DNA of 64,000 bases from contig SVMM01000013.1 in assembly GCA_015067435.1 (NCBI GenBank), forward strand, positions 43,815 through 107,814, written 5' to 3'. The notes beneath the pieces are model-generated. The model saw only the letters and a list, made by a program, of their open reading frames with translations, did no database searches and was not told the DNA's origin. This DNA is from Oscillospiraceae bacterium. Its GTDB lineage: Bacteria; Bacillota; Clostridia; Oscillospirales; Oscillospiraceae. Of this stretch, positions 41,996 to 51,000 are shown in pieces (positions within the stretch are counted from its first letter, which is position 1; every line of letters starts with the position of its first letter). A program made the translations under genes and the position numbers.

Positions 41996-43876
41996 ATGAT
42001 CGGAGGGATATGCGCAATGAAGCAGGAATCGAACGGCAAAAAGAACCGCTTTCCCCTGCGGGCACGGTTCCGATACTGGTTCGACAACCGCATGGCAAAG
42101 GGGTCACTCGGCTTTATCCACATTCTCATCATCGCATCTCTGATTTTTGCGATCCTCATCGCGGGGCTGGTCGTCGCCCTCGGCCTGAGCGACGACGGCG
42201 AACCGGCATCCATCCTCTGGAACAGCGTCGCCACCCTCATCAACGCGTGGATGCCCTACTTTGAGGACGGCGGCCCGGGGTACATCGCGCTGATGTCGTT
42301 CACGGCGATCGCGGGCGTGCTGTTCACCAGCGTCCTGATCGGTATTGTCACCAGCGCCATTGAGGAAAAGATCATCGATCTGAAAAAGGGCAACTCCCCC
42401 GTGCTGGAGCAGGGACATACGGTGATCCTCGGCTTTCAGAGCGGTGAATTCACCCTTCTGGAGCAATTGATCCTCGCCGCCGCGGGCAAGCCGGCTTGCG
42501 TCGTCATAGCCGACGATGTGGAACGCGACGAGATGGAGCAGGCGGTTCGGGACAATTTGGACGTCCCCCAAAACTTCCGCGTCATCTGCCGCACCGCGGA
42601 CATCAACGATCCGGTTTCCCTCGAAATGTGCTCCATCGAAACCTGCAAGACCGTCATCATCAGTCCCATGGACGATATCAAAACCATCAAGGCACTGCTG
42701 GCGGTCTCCGTTCTGCTGCATGAAAAGGGCTGCGCGGACGTCAAGGTCAACGCCGTCGTGTCCAGAAGCGAGTTCCGCTTTCCGTCCTCGCTTGCCCAAA
42801 GGCACAACATCACGGCGCTGCAAACCGATGAGACGCTGGCGAAGATCATCGCGCACTCCTGCACGCAAAAGGGCCTCTCGTCCACGTTCCGGGAGGTGTT
42901 CAACTTCGAGGGCTCGGAGTTCTACACCGTCGACATCCCCGGCATCGGTGACATGACGTTCGGCGAGCTGACGGTCCGACTCGACCGCGCGGTCGCCATC
43001 GGCGTATTCCGGGACGGTCAGGTTCGGCTCACGCCGCCGAAGGACTATCGGCTGGCCGCCTCCGACCGGCTCCTCGTTTTCTCCGAGGAGCCCGATTCGA
43101 TCCAGCTTCTTCCCGCCGCGGAAGCAGGCAAAGGTGCGTCCGATTCGGCGCCGCCGGTTCCGCGCGCGGCGGCTGAGACCGGCGCGGTCATTCTCGGGTA
43201 TAACGGCTCCCTGCCGACGATCCTGCGGGAAATGCCGGAAAATGTCTCCCACGTGATCCTGGCAAGCAACCGCGAGATCCGGTATGATCGCGAGACGATC
43301 GAAAAAACCGCATCCGCGAGAAGCATGGCGGTCAGCTACTGCGACAAGCTATGCTCCACCGAAAATGCGCTGTTGGAGCTGGTGCGCAGCGCCGAGCACA
43401 TCATCATTCTCAATGACCACGAGAAGACCGAGGATGAAGCGGACATGGAGGCAAGCTTCCTTCTCATCACGCTGCGCGATCTGCGCGAGAGGTTTGATCT
43501 GCACTTCAACATTACCACGGAAATGCGGCGTGAACAAAACCAGAACCTTCTGATCGACGAGGATCACACCGATTTTGTGGTGGCGTCCAGCATGTCTTCT
43601 CTGATTCTGGCACAGCTGGCGGAGAATCCGGAGCTCAAGGAGGTCTTCCGGGAGCTGTTGTCAAACGAGGGCTCGGAGCTGTATCTGAAAAACGTCGGCA
43701 AGACGTTCCGCCCGGGCACCTATTCCGTGGAGCGCCTGCGCGGCACGCTTCTGGATGCGGGTTATGTTTTCCTCGGCTTTGTCAACGCCGAATTCGAGAG
43801 CACGTTCAACCCGCCGCTGCGTGCGGAGCTTACCCTGACGGAGAGCGACAGCCTGATCGTTCTGGGCGAGCAATGA
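41996..43876 (+). CDS. CASTOR/POLLUX-family ion channel with two RCK/TrkA-N-like regions
   Basis: A 626-residue ion channel related to the plant CASTOR and POLLUX proteins. The N-terminus has the family landmark RARFRYWFDNRMAKGSLG, a membrane helix (about 42-65) and a pore-loop/second helix region (about 78-125) with MPYFEDGGPG at the presumed filter. A long cytoplasmic part follows with two regulator-of-conductance-type Rossmann units, starting HTVILGFQS (about 143) and GAVILGYNG (about 396). Ligand gating by Ca2+ or nucleotides is inferred from the family. Two ATGs (41996 and 42017) both have good ribosome sites; the first is listed. Confidence 0.88.
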   Translation: MIGGICAMKQESNGKKNRFPLRARFRYWFDNRMAKGSLGFIHILIIASLIFAILIAGLVVALGLSDDGEPASILWNSVATLINAWMPYFEDGGPGYIALMSFTAIAGVLFTSVLIGIVTSAIEEKIIDLKKGNSPVLEQGHTVILGFQSGEFTLLEQLILAAAGKPACVVIADDVERDEMEQAVRDNLDVPQNFRVICRTADINDPVSLEMCSIETCKTVIISPMDDIKTIKALLAVSVLLHEKGCADVKVNAVVSRSEFRFPSSLAQRHNITALQTDETLAKIIAHSCTQKGLSSTFREVFNFEGSEFYTVDIPGIGDMTFGELTVRLDRAVAIGVFRDGQVRLTPPKDYRLAASDRLLVFSEEPDSIQLLPAAEAGKGASDSAPPVPRAAAETGAVILGYNGSLPTILREMPENVSHVILASNREIRYDRETIEKTASARSMAVSYCDKLCSTENALLELVRSAEHIIILNDHEKTEDEADMEASFLLITLRDLRERFDLHFNITTEMRREQNQNLLIDEDHTDFVVASSMSSLILAQLAENPELKEVFRELLSNEGSELYLKNVGKTFRPGTYSVERLRGTLLDAGYVFLGFVNAEFESTFNPPLRAELTLTESDSLIVLGEQ

Positions 43877-43952
43877 CGCATCATCCTTCATTTTGGCGTG
43901 GAAAACGGATCATACCAACTGAAACAACATTTGTTTAAAGGAGGCTTCCATT

Positions 43953-45239
43953 ATGAAAAAACGCGCGTTGTGTCTTTTGCTCTGCCTTGTGCTCCTTGTA
44001 CCCACGGCGGTGCGGGCGGAAAATGCACAGTATATTTCACATGTCGGCGTGACCATCGACGTGCCGGTGCACGGGGCCAAGCCGGCCTATACCGTGACCT
44101 GCGACGACGCTGCGGGCGAGTTGTACCATGTGCTCGACGCTTCGGGCGACGGATTCATCAATGGGATCTACTGGTATGACTATGATGAATGCAAAAAGCT
44201 GAACGCCAGCTCAACCTTTATCGGCGGGCACCGGTATGTCATCAAGGTCAGGCTGGAGCAGACCACAGAGGTCGATTTCCGCAAGGATCTGCAGGGAAAG
44301 ATCAATGGATATGACGCAGAGGTCACAGCCACCAAAGACCTCGAAAACGACTATGTCACCCTTGCCTATGCTTTCGATTGCCCGGTGGTTCCCATCAGTT
44401 CCATTTCAATAAAGATCACACCCCCCGCAGAGGATAAAACCCCGTCCTTCACCGCATCTGTAGATGCCACTAATTATACGGTGCAAAGCATCGACTGGCT
44501 TCAGGTCTCCCCCGATGATACGGAAAAAATCGAAAAAGCCATTGCCACCAACGACCATTTTGAGCGCGGAAAAACCTATGTGGCCAGCATTCATCTGGAA
44601 GCGGTGGAAGGCTATGTGTTCGACGAATCTTTCGATGCGTCCTCTGTTCTGCTCAACGGTGTGACCCCCGACTTCTTCGACAAGCAAAGCCAAACCAGCA
44701 TCTATATCCGGCAAGTCTATGCGCTTCGGGCGATCACCGGAACGATCCCGTTTTTTGACGTCAAAGAAAGCGATTACTTTTACCGTGCGGTGGTGTGGGC
44801 GTACAATGCCGAGCCGCAGATCACAACCGGCATCGACGCGAGGTACTTCGGACCGTCCGGCAGCGTCACGCGCGGGCAGGCAGTAACCTTCCTCTGGCGC
44901 GCGAAGGGCTGTCCGGAGCCGAAGTCCGCCGCAAATCCGTTCAGCGACATCAACCCGTCGGATTATTACTACAAGGCGATCCTCTGGGCGGTGGAAAACG
45001 GCATCACGAACGGCACGGACGCGACGCACTTCTCGCCCGGTCAAATCTGCTCCACCGCACATATCATCACGTTCCTGTACCGCACAATGGGCGCCGGCGA
45101 GAACGGCTGGTACGAGATTGCCGAGGCATGGGCGGAGGAGTCCGGCCTGCTGGACGGGCTGAATATCACCGTCTCGCCGTTCACCGACTGCCCGCGCCGC
45201 GACGTGGTATTGTTCCTCTATCGCCAGCTGGCAGGCTGA
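43953..45239 (+). CDS. secreted SLH-domain protein of unknown function
   Basis: A 428-residue surface protein. A signal peptide (ending VRA, residue 22) is followed by about 230 residues of beta-rich sequence without a recognised catalytic motif; two halves both begin with a VTIDVPVHG- or ISIKITPPA-like strand, suggesting two similar sandwich domains. Three SLH repeats (about 255-428) anchor it to the wall: DVKESDYFYRAVVWAYN, DINPSDYYYKAILWAVENG and a weaker third copy. AAAGGAGG precedes the ATG. It is monocistronic with a strong terminator. Adhesion or wall organisation is the likely role. Confidence 0.85.
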   Translation: MKKRALCLLLCLVLLVPTAVRAENAQYISHVGVTIDVPVHGAKPAYTVTCDDAAGELYHVLDASGDGFINGIYWYDYDECKKLNASSTFIGGHRYVIKVRLEQTTEVDFRKDLQGKINGYDAEVTATKDLENDYVTLAYAFDCPVVPISSISIKITPPAEDKTPSFTASVDATNYTVQSIDWLQVSPDDTEKIEKAIATNDHFERGKTYVASIHLEAVEGYVFDESFDASSVLLNGVTPDFFDKQSQTSIYIRQVYALRAITGTIPFFDVKESDYFYRAVVWAYNAEPQITTGIDARYFGPSGSVTRGQAVTFLWRAKGCPEPKSAANPFSDINPSDYYYKAILWAVENGITNGTDATHFSPGQICSTAHIITFLYRTMGAGENGWYEIAEAWAEESGLLDGLNITVSPFTDCPRRDVVLFLYRQLAG

Positions 45240-45270
45240 GCATCCCGGGAAAAATAAGACGATCCAATCA

Positions 45271-45303
45271 AAATACCACGGTCTCACGACCGTGGTATTT
45301 TGT
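45271..45303 (+). terminator. rho-independent terminator between the SLH and CDF genes
   Basis: A perfect 12-bp stem (45271-45282 with 45289-45300), a 6-nt loop and a T-rich end. A-rich and T-rich flanks make it bidirectional, serving both convergent genes. Confidence 0.85.
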
Positions 45304-45369
45304 CATCAGATTGTGTTCCAGACCGTCGGCCGCAGTCGACACGGGCGCTGCAACAACCCCTGTCTTTTC

Positions 45370-46560
45370 CTATATTTCGCTGAAATCCGCATCCATGTTC
45401 GCCTGGACCCGATACGCAGGAAACGCTTCCCGGACTGCGTCGCAGGCTTTGCCAAACACGCCGCGGCGATCCGGCGCGTCAAAGCTGACCACCAGGTCAA
45501 AGCGCATGCTCTTTTCCGCCTCGTCCAGATAAAAGCCGTGCATTTGCAGGATATATTCCATGGGCAGGACAATCCCGCGCACTTTTTCCCTGACTTCTGC
45601 CGCTTTCTGGTTTTTGGTATTGATGGAATACACACCGACCGCCGTCAGGATCACGTTGTGCTTTTGATACACCTCAAGCGTTACCTCGCGGATCAGGCGA
45701 TCCAGCTCGTCCGCCGAGATCGTATCCGGCACCTCGACGTGAAGGGAGCCCTGAAAGGCGTCCGGCCCATAGTTGTGCAGAACCAGATCGTATGCGCCGT
45801 AGATCTCCGGATGGGCGGAGACGGTCGCCTTGATGCTCCGGACAAGCTCCGCGTCGGCACGCTCTCCCAGCAGCTGGGATATGGTGTCCTTCAGCATCTC
45901 CACGCCGGACTTGACGATGACCGCCGCGATCACCGCGCCGAGCCACGCCTCCAGAGAGACGCCGAGCGTCAGATAAATGATCGCGGCGACCAGCGTCGAG
46001 GCGGAGATAACGGAATCCAGCGTCGCGTCCTTGCCGGAATTGATGAGAGAATCGGAGCGCACCTTCTCTCCCACGCTTCTCACATATCGTCCCAGCAGAA
46101 GCTTCACCGCCACCGCAACCGCGACGATCACCAGCGTGAGCGCCGAATAGTCCGGCACATCCGGTGACACGATCTTCCGAACCGATTCCGTAAACGCGGT
46201 GATGCCCGCATAGAGCACAAGCAGCGATATAATCATGGCGCTGAGGTATTCGATCCTGCCATAACCGTACGGATGCTTTTTGTCCGCTTCCTTCCCGGCG
46301 AGCTTTGTGCCGACGATCGTGATTACGGAGCTCGCCGCGTCAGAGATATTGTTCACCGCGTCCATCACAATGGCGATCGAGCTGGATGCCAGCCCGACGA
46401 ACGCCTTAAACGCGGCCAACAGGACATTGGCGGCAATTCCGATCACGCTGGTTCTGATGATGACTGCGTCGCGGCTTTTCATCCTGTCGTCGCCGGTCTG
46501 GCTTGCACAGGTGGACGCGCTGTCCGCCAGACCGTCCGCTATGTTCCTGTTATTATCCAT
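45370..46560 (-). CDS. cation diffusion facilitator, Mn2+/Fe2+-type residues
   Basis: A 396-residue metal efflux antiporter of the CDF family with six membrane helices and a C-terminal cytoplasmic domain. The first metal half-site reads NNISD in helix 2 (NxxxD) and DATLD in helix 5 (DxxxD), instead of the HxxxD typical of zinc exporters. This pattern matches manganese-exporting MntE-type members, so Mn2+ or Fe2+ is more likely than zinc. The HPYGYGRIE loop is conserved. It is convergent with the SLH gene and divergent from the amidase. Confidence 0.9.
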   Translation of the reverse strand: MDNNRNIADGLADSASTCASQTGDDRMKSRDAVIIRTSVIGIAANVLLAAFKAFVGLASSSIAIVMDAVNNISDAASSVITIVGTKLAGKEADKKHPYGYGRIEYLSAMIISLLVLYAGITAFTESVRKIVSPDVPDYSALTLVIVAVAVAVKLLLGRYVRSVGEKVRSDSLINSGKDATLDSVISASTLVAAIIYLTLGVSLEAWLGAVIAAVIVKSGVEMLKDTISQLLGERADAELVRSIKATVSAHPEIYGAYDLVLHNYGPDAFQGSLHVEVPDTISADELDRLIREVTLEVYQKHNVILTAVGVYSINTKNQKAAEVREKVRGIVLPMEYILQMHGFYLDEAEKSMRFDLVVSFDAPDRRGVFGKACDAVREAFPAYRVQANMDADFSEI

Positions 46561-46662
46561 GTTCTCGTTGTCCTCCCATCAGCGCACGGCGCTGTTTTAT
46601 TTGATGATAGCGAATTATACACCGTCAAACGGCGCAGCGCAAGACGCCCTTTTATTTTGCTC

Positions 46663-46691
46663 TTGTACGGCGGCGATGCGCGTGCTAAAAT
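46663..46691 (+). promoter_or_regulatory. promoter of the SLH-amidase gene
   Basis: TTGTAC (46663-46668) and TAAAAT (46686-46691) are 17 bp apart, with TGC directly before the -10 element, an extended -10 form. It lies 38 bp upstream of the start codon. Confidence 0.6.
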
Positions 46692-46728
46692 CGGAACAGA
46701 CAGTTTTCAATCAAAGGAGGAAGCACTC

Positions 46729-48000
46729 ATGTCGATCATTCAATTCCACTCAAAGTGGCTCCGCCTTGCGTGCGCGGCGCTGCTGGCCGTCTGCATTCTC
46801 GGCGCGGCTTCGGCAAAGGCGGCCTGTCCGGACGTCGCCGCGGACGCATGGTATGCCGCGGCGGTGGAGGAAGCGACGTCGCTTGGCGTGATGCAGCCGG
46901 ACGCAAACGGGCTGTTCCGCCCGGACGAACCGGCGACGCGTGCCGAGCTAGTCGACGCGCTCTGGCGCAGCGGCAGTATGGAGATGGTGGATTATCCGGC
47001 GGATTTCGTTGATTTGGACCATTCCGTTTCCCATCCCGCCGTGGACTGGGCGGCGGCGTACGGCGTCGTCACCGGCGACGACCAGCATCGGTTCCGCGGC
47101 GGCGACAACGTCTCCCGTCAGGAATTTGCGGCAATGGTCTGGCGCTTCTGCGGCTTCAGCGCACCGCGCCGGGACGTTAATTACGCCGATACCGACAGCA
47201 TCTCCGAATATGCCGCCTGTGCCGTGGCATGGTGCCGTGAAAACGGGCTCCTGAACGGCGTCGGCGAGAACCGCTTTGACCCGAACGGGCTTGTGACGCG
47301 CGCCCAGACCGCCGCCGTCATCACCCGTCTCATGCGTCCGGGCGATTACGAGCTCCCGCCGCTCACGGGCTGTGTGATCTGCGTCGACCCCGGTCATTGC
47401 GTCACGCCGCTTGCCGGAAAGGGCTATCGGGACCCGGTTTCCCCCCTGTCCAATGAGACCAAGGCAACCTATACGACCGGCACGGAGGGTAAGAACCTCA
47501 CGGAGGAAAAGCTGAACCTGATCGTCGGGCTGAAGCTGCGCGACAGGCTTCGCGAGCTGGGTGCGACGGTCTTCATGACGCGCGAAGTATCAAACATCAC
47601 GATCAACGGCGTCGAGCGCTGCGAGCTGCCCAACCGCCTGCGTGTAGATGTGGCCGTGCGCATCCACGCCGATGGGAACGATGACCGCAGCGTGCACGGC
47701 GTATGCGTCATGACGCCCACGGGCGATCTGCTGGGCACGCCCTCGATCAAGGATGAAAGCGTCCGCTTGGGTCAGCTGATGGTCGACGCCGTCGCGGCAA
47801 AGACCGGCGCCAAGAACCGGGGCATCATGCCGCGCTACGACCTGACCGGCTTCAACTTCTCCGAAGTCCCCACCGTGCTCATCGAGATGGGGTTCATGAC
47901 CAACGCGGCGGAGGACGCCCTGCTGGAAACCGACGAATATCAGAACAAGATCGTCGACGGCATGATCGAATCGCTGATGCAGTGGTACGGCCTGGAGTGA
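46729..48000 (+). CDS. secreted N-acetylmuramoyl-L-alanine amidase with SLH domains
   Basis: A 423-residue wall hydrolase that cuts the MurNAc-L-Ala bond. Signal peptide 1-32 (ending AKAA). Three SLH repeats occupy about 33-205 (for example DVAADAWYAAAVEEATSLGV). An Amidase_3 domain (about 212-423) has the zinc ligands in VDPGH and RIHADG, and the catalytic Glu in IEMGFMTN. AAAGGAGG precedes the ATG at 46729. A substrate-binding insertion with GKGYRDPVSPLSNETKA is longer than in CwlB-like enzymes. It probably takes part in cell separation or wall turnover. Confidence 0.92.
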   Translation: MSIIQFHSKWLRLACAALLAVCILGAASAKAACPDVAADAWYAAAVEEATSLGVMQPDANGLFRPDEPATRAELVDALWRSGSMEMVDYPADFVDLDHSVSHPAVDWAAAYGVVTGDDQHRFRGGDNVSRQEFAAMVWRFCGFSAPRRDVNYADTDSISEYAACAVAWCRENGLLNGVGENRFDPNGLVTRAQTAAVITRLMRPGDYELPPLTGCVICVDPGHCVTPLAGKGYRDPVSPLSNETKATYTTGTEGKNLTEEKLNLIVGLKLRDRLRELGATVFMTREVSNITINGVERCELPNRLRVDVAVRIHADGNDDRSVHGVCVMTPTGDLLGTPSIKDESVRLGQLMVDAVAAKTGAKNRGIMPRYDLTGFNFSEVPTVLIEMGFMTNAAEDALLETDEYQNKIVDGMIESLMQWYGLE

Positions 48001-48012
48001 GCCATAAAACAC

Positions 48013-48052
48013 ATCCCCAAACCGGAGTTCTTGTCCGGTTTGGGGATTTTTC
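48013..48052 (+). terminator. rho-independent terminator after the amidase gene
   Basis: A perfect 13-bp stem (48013-48025 with 48035-48047) followed by TTTTTC. It also lies just past the stop of the convergent hybrid kinase gene. Confidence 0.9.
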
Positions 48053-48065
48053 TGCACATCGACGG

Positions 48066-50918
48066 TCAGCGGATCAGGCTTTCCAGCGTGGAAAACAGGC
48101 TTTCCGGCTCCACAGGCTTGCTCAAGTGGGCGTTCAGCCCCGCCTGTAAGCTCCGCTGCACATCGTCGTCGAACGCGTTTGCGGTCAGGGCGATGATCGG
48201 GACAGTTCCCGCGTCGGCGCGCGCCATGGCGCGGATCGCGGACGTTGCCTCCAGGCCGTCCATCTCCGGCATCCGCATGTCCATCAGGATCGCGTCGTAC
48301 CAGCCCTCCGGATGGGTGGCAAACAGCTCGACGGCATCCCGCCCGTTTTCGGCGTGATCGACCTCGATATCCCGCATGGCGAGGATGTCCTTCATGATCT
48401 CGGCATTGATGGGCATATCCTCCGCCAGCAGCACCCGGCAGCCCGCCAGCTCCGCCTTGTGCGATCCGGGCGCTGCCTCCTGCCTGTCCAGCGCCTTCCG
48501 GAATTCGTCCAGGATCGCCGGCGCCGTCAGCGGCTTGGCGATGAAGCTGTTCACGCCGACGCCGAGCGCCTCCTCCAGCACGTCGTCCCACTGATACGCG
48601 GTGAGGATGATGATGGCGGCTTCGTCGCCGAGGATCGCACGGATGCGCCGCGTGGTCTCCACGCCGTCCATCTCCGGCATCTTCCAGTCCACAAGGATCA
48701 GATCGTAGGTCTCGCGCCGGGCGTGGCGGAGCTTCACCATTTCGACCGCCTCCGCGCCGGAGCACGCGAGCTCCGATGAAATGCCCGCCTCCTCCAGCAC
48801 CAGCCTCGCGTGCTCGCAGGCGATGGGATCGTCGTCGACGATCAGCACGCCGATGCCCTGCGGGCGGAAATCGGCGGCATCCTCGGCGCGCCGCTCGGAA
48901 TCCGGCAGCGTCACGGTGACGGTAAACGTCGTTCCGACGCCTTTTTCGCTCTCGACCTCGATCTTGCCGTTCATCATTTCCACGATGTTCTTGGAGATCG
49001 CCATGCCGAGGCCGGTGCTTCCGTACTTGCTGGTCGTGGACGAATCCTCCTGGCTGAACGCGTCGAACAGCTTAGGAAGGAAAGACTTGTCCATACCGAT
49101 GCCCGTGTCCCGCATCGTGAAGCGCAGCGTGGATCTGCCTTCAAAGTGCGCCGTGCGCTCGACGACAAAGGTGACGCTTCCTCCCTCCGGCGTGAACTTG
49201 ACCGCGTTGCCGAGGATGTTGATGAGGACCTGCTTGAGCTTCATGCTGTCGCCGATGTAGTAGTCGGCGAGCTCGTCGTCGGTCCGGCACTCGTAGGTAA
49301 GCCCCTTGTCGCGGCACTGGCTGTCCACCATCGTGTTGATCTGCGTCAGCAGCTCGCGGAAGGAGAATTCCTCGTTCCGGAGCGTCATGCGTCCGGATTC
49401 GATGCGTGACATATCCAGAATATCGTTGATGAGGCCGAGCAGATGCCGCGCGGACGCGCCGATCTTTTCCAGATGATCCCGCGTATTCTCGGAAATATCC
49501 GGATCGCTGAGGGCGATGCTGTCCAACCCGATGATGGCGTTCATCGGCGTGCGGATCTCATGGCTCATGCTGCTCAAAAATGCGGTCTTTGCGCGGTTGG
49601 CATCCTCCGCCAGCGCCAGCGCGTCGCTCAGCGCCTGCTGCTGCGCCAGTGTCTCGCGCGTCTCCTTGTCCACGTCGGTGAAGCCGACGCCCACCGCGTG
49701 GACCATGTGGTCGGTGCGATCCTCCGGGTGGCGGACGCCCGCCATGCGCAGCATTTCATAGGATTCCTGCCCGTTCTTCACCACCAGATAGCGGTGCGCG
49801 ACGATGCTCTCCTTCTCCAGCTCGCGCCGGATGTTCTCCGGATCGATGATGCGCAGGAATTCCGCGCGGTCGCTCTCCGCGACGTAGCGCTCGGCGTAAC
49901 TGGTAAAGACCTCGCGGAACGAAAAATGCTCCCCCTCGCCGAGGCCGTTGTCAATGTGGGAGTGCGCGCGGTAGCAGACGCCCTCGTCCGCGTCCAGATC
50001 GATGTAATAAACGCTGCGGTAGTCGGAGGCGAGCGCGGTAATCATGCTGTTCGCCTGCGCGTGCATGTGGTCAAAGTAGCTGCGCAGATGATCGCGCATG
50101 GAGTGGATCTTCCCGGCAAGCTCGCCGACCTCGTCCCCGTTCCGTCCGCTGCCCCCGCCGCCGGCGCCCGTCTGAGCCGACGCTGCGTCCGCGTCGCCGT
50201 CGGTGCCAAGCTCTCGCAGCAGCTCGTCCACGTCGTCCGTCAGCGCGCTGAGGTCGCTGCTTACCGCGCGCAGACGGCCGCGCAGCCGCGACGTGATAAC
50301 AAAGACCACAGCCGCGCCGACGAACAGGGACAGCAGGCTGAACAGCAGCACCGTATTCGCACTGCGCGCGAACTGGGCGTCGTACCAGTCGGCGCGGAAA
50401 TCCACGGCGACAACGCCCGCGACCGCTCCGGCGGAGTTGAAAACGGGACTGTAGGCGCTGTAAAACTTCCCCCAAGCGTCCTCGTAGGGCACCTCGTCCA
50501 CGGCGCTTGTGCCGCGGCTCGCCGTCAGGAGCGCTTCGGTTTTGTGAACAAGCTCACCGAATTCACTTGCGTTTTCGACGGCAGGGTCCATGATGAAGAT
50601 AAACTCGCCGTCCTCCGTCGCCCGGACGCAGTAGATGAACTCCAGTTCGATGTTCTCCTGAAACACCCGCAGCGTATCCATCGCCTGCTCATAGGGCGGC
50701 GTACCCTTGTCATCGACGGTCACGCGCTGCACCACGTCGCCGTCCAGCATGGCGGCGGCGGTGTTGGAGATGTCAAGCATCCGCTCGTTGATAAGCGTTT
50801 TGGTGAGCTGCCGGGACCGGCTGAGCAGAACGCCGCCGAGCACCGCGTTCACCGACAGGAGCAGCACGGAGATGATGATGACCGCCTCCGTGGTATAGCT
50901 GACTCTTTTGTTCTTCAT
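48066..50918 (-). CDS. hybrid sensor histidine kinase with two receiver domains
   Basis: A 950-residue membrane kinase. Two membrane helices (about 13-35 and 187-210) enclose an extracellular Cache-like sensor. A HAMP-like segment, a PAS-like region (about 290-430), HisKA with SSMSHEIRTPMNAIIG (His near 457) and HATPase with NILGNAVKFTPEGGSV and GSTGLGMAIS follow. Two receivers come last: VLIVDDDP (about 680) with LVDWKMPEMDG, and VLLAEDMP (about 825) with LMDMRMPEMDG. There is no Hpt domain or DNA-binding domain, so a separate phosphotransfer protein is needed. GAGGTG lies five bases before the ATG at 50918. Orphan gene. Confidence 0.92.
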   Translation of the reverse strand: MKNKRVSYTTEAVIIISVLLLSVNAVLGGVLLSRSRQLTKTLINERMLDISNTAAAMLDGDVVQRVTVDDKGTPPYEQAMDTLRVFQENIELEFIYCVRATEDGEFIFIMDPAVENASEFGELVHKTEALLTASRGTSAVDEVPYEDAWGKFYSAYSPVFNSAGAVAGVVAVDFRADWYDAQFARSANTVLLFSLLSLFVGAAVVFVITSRLRGRLRAVSSDLSALTDDVDELLRELGTDGDADAASAQTGAGGGGSGRNGDEVGELAGKIHSMRDHLRSYFDHMHAQANSMITALASDYRSVYYIDLDADEGVCYRAHSHIDNGLGEGEHFSFREVFTSYAERYVAESDRAEFLRIIDPENIRRELEKESIVAHRYLVVKNGQESYEMLRMAGVRHPEDRTDHMVHAVGVGFTDVDKETRETLAQQQALSDALALAEDANRAKTAFLSSMSHEIRTPMNAIIGLDSIALSDPDISENTRDHLEKIGASARHLLGLINDILDMSRIESGRMTLRNEEFSFRELLTQINTMVDSQCRDKGLTYECRTDDELADYYIGDSMKLKQVLINILGNAVKFTPEGGSVTFVVERTAHFEGRSTLRFTMRDTGIGMDKSFLPKLFDAFSQEDSSTTSKYGSTGLGMAISKNIVEMMNGKIEVESEKGVGTTFTVTVTLPDSERRAEDAADFRPQGIGVLIVDDDPIACEHARLVLEEAGISSELACSGAEAVEMVKLRHARRETYDLILVDWKMPEMDGVETTRRIRAILGDEAAIIILTAYQWDDVLEEALGVGVNSFIAKPLTAPAILDEFRKALDRQEAAPGSHKAELAGCRVLLAEDMPINAEIMKDILAMRDIEVDHAENGRDAVELFATHPEGWYDAILMDMRMPEMDGLEATSAIRAMARADAGTVPIIALTANAFDDDVQRSLQAGLNAHLSKPVEPESLFSTLESLIR

Positions 50919-51000
50919 ATGCACACCTCATATCGGAGCAAAAGATACACTTCCAATTGAATCATAGCATACATATGAGGAAATGAAAAGCAGAAAATGT

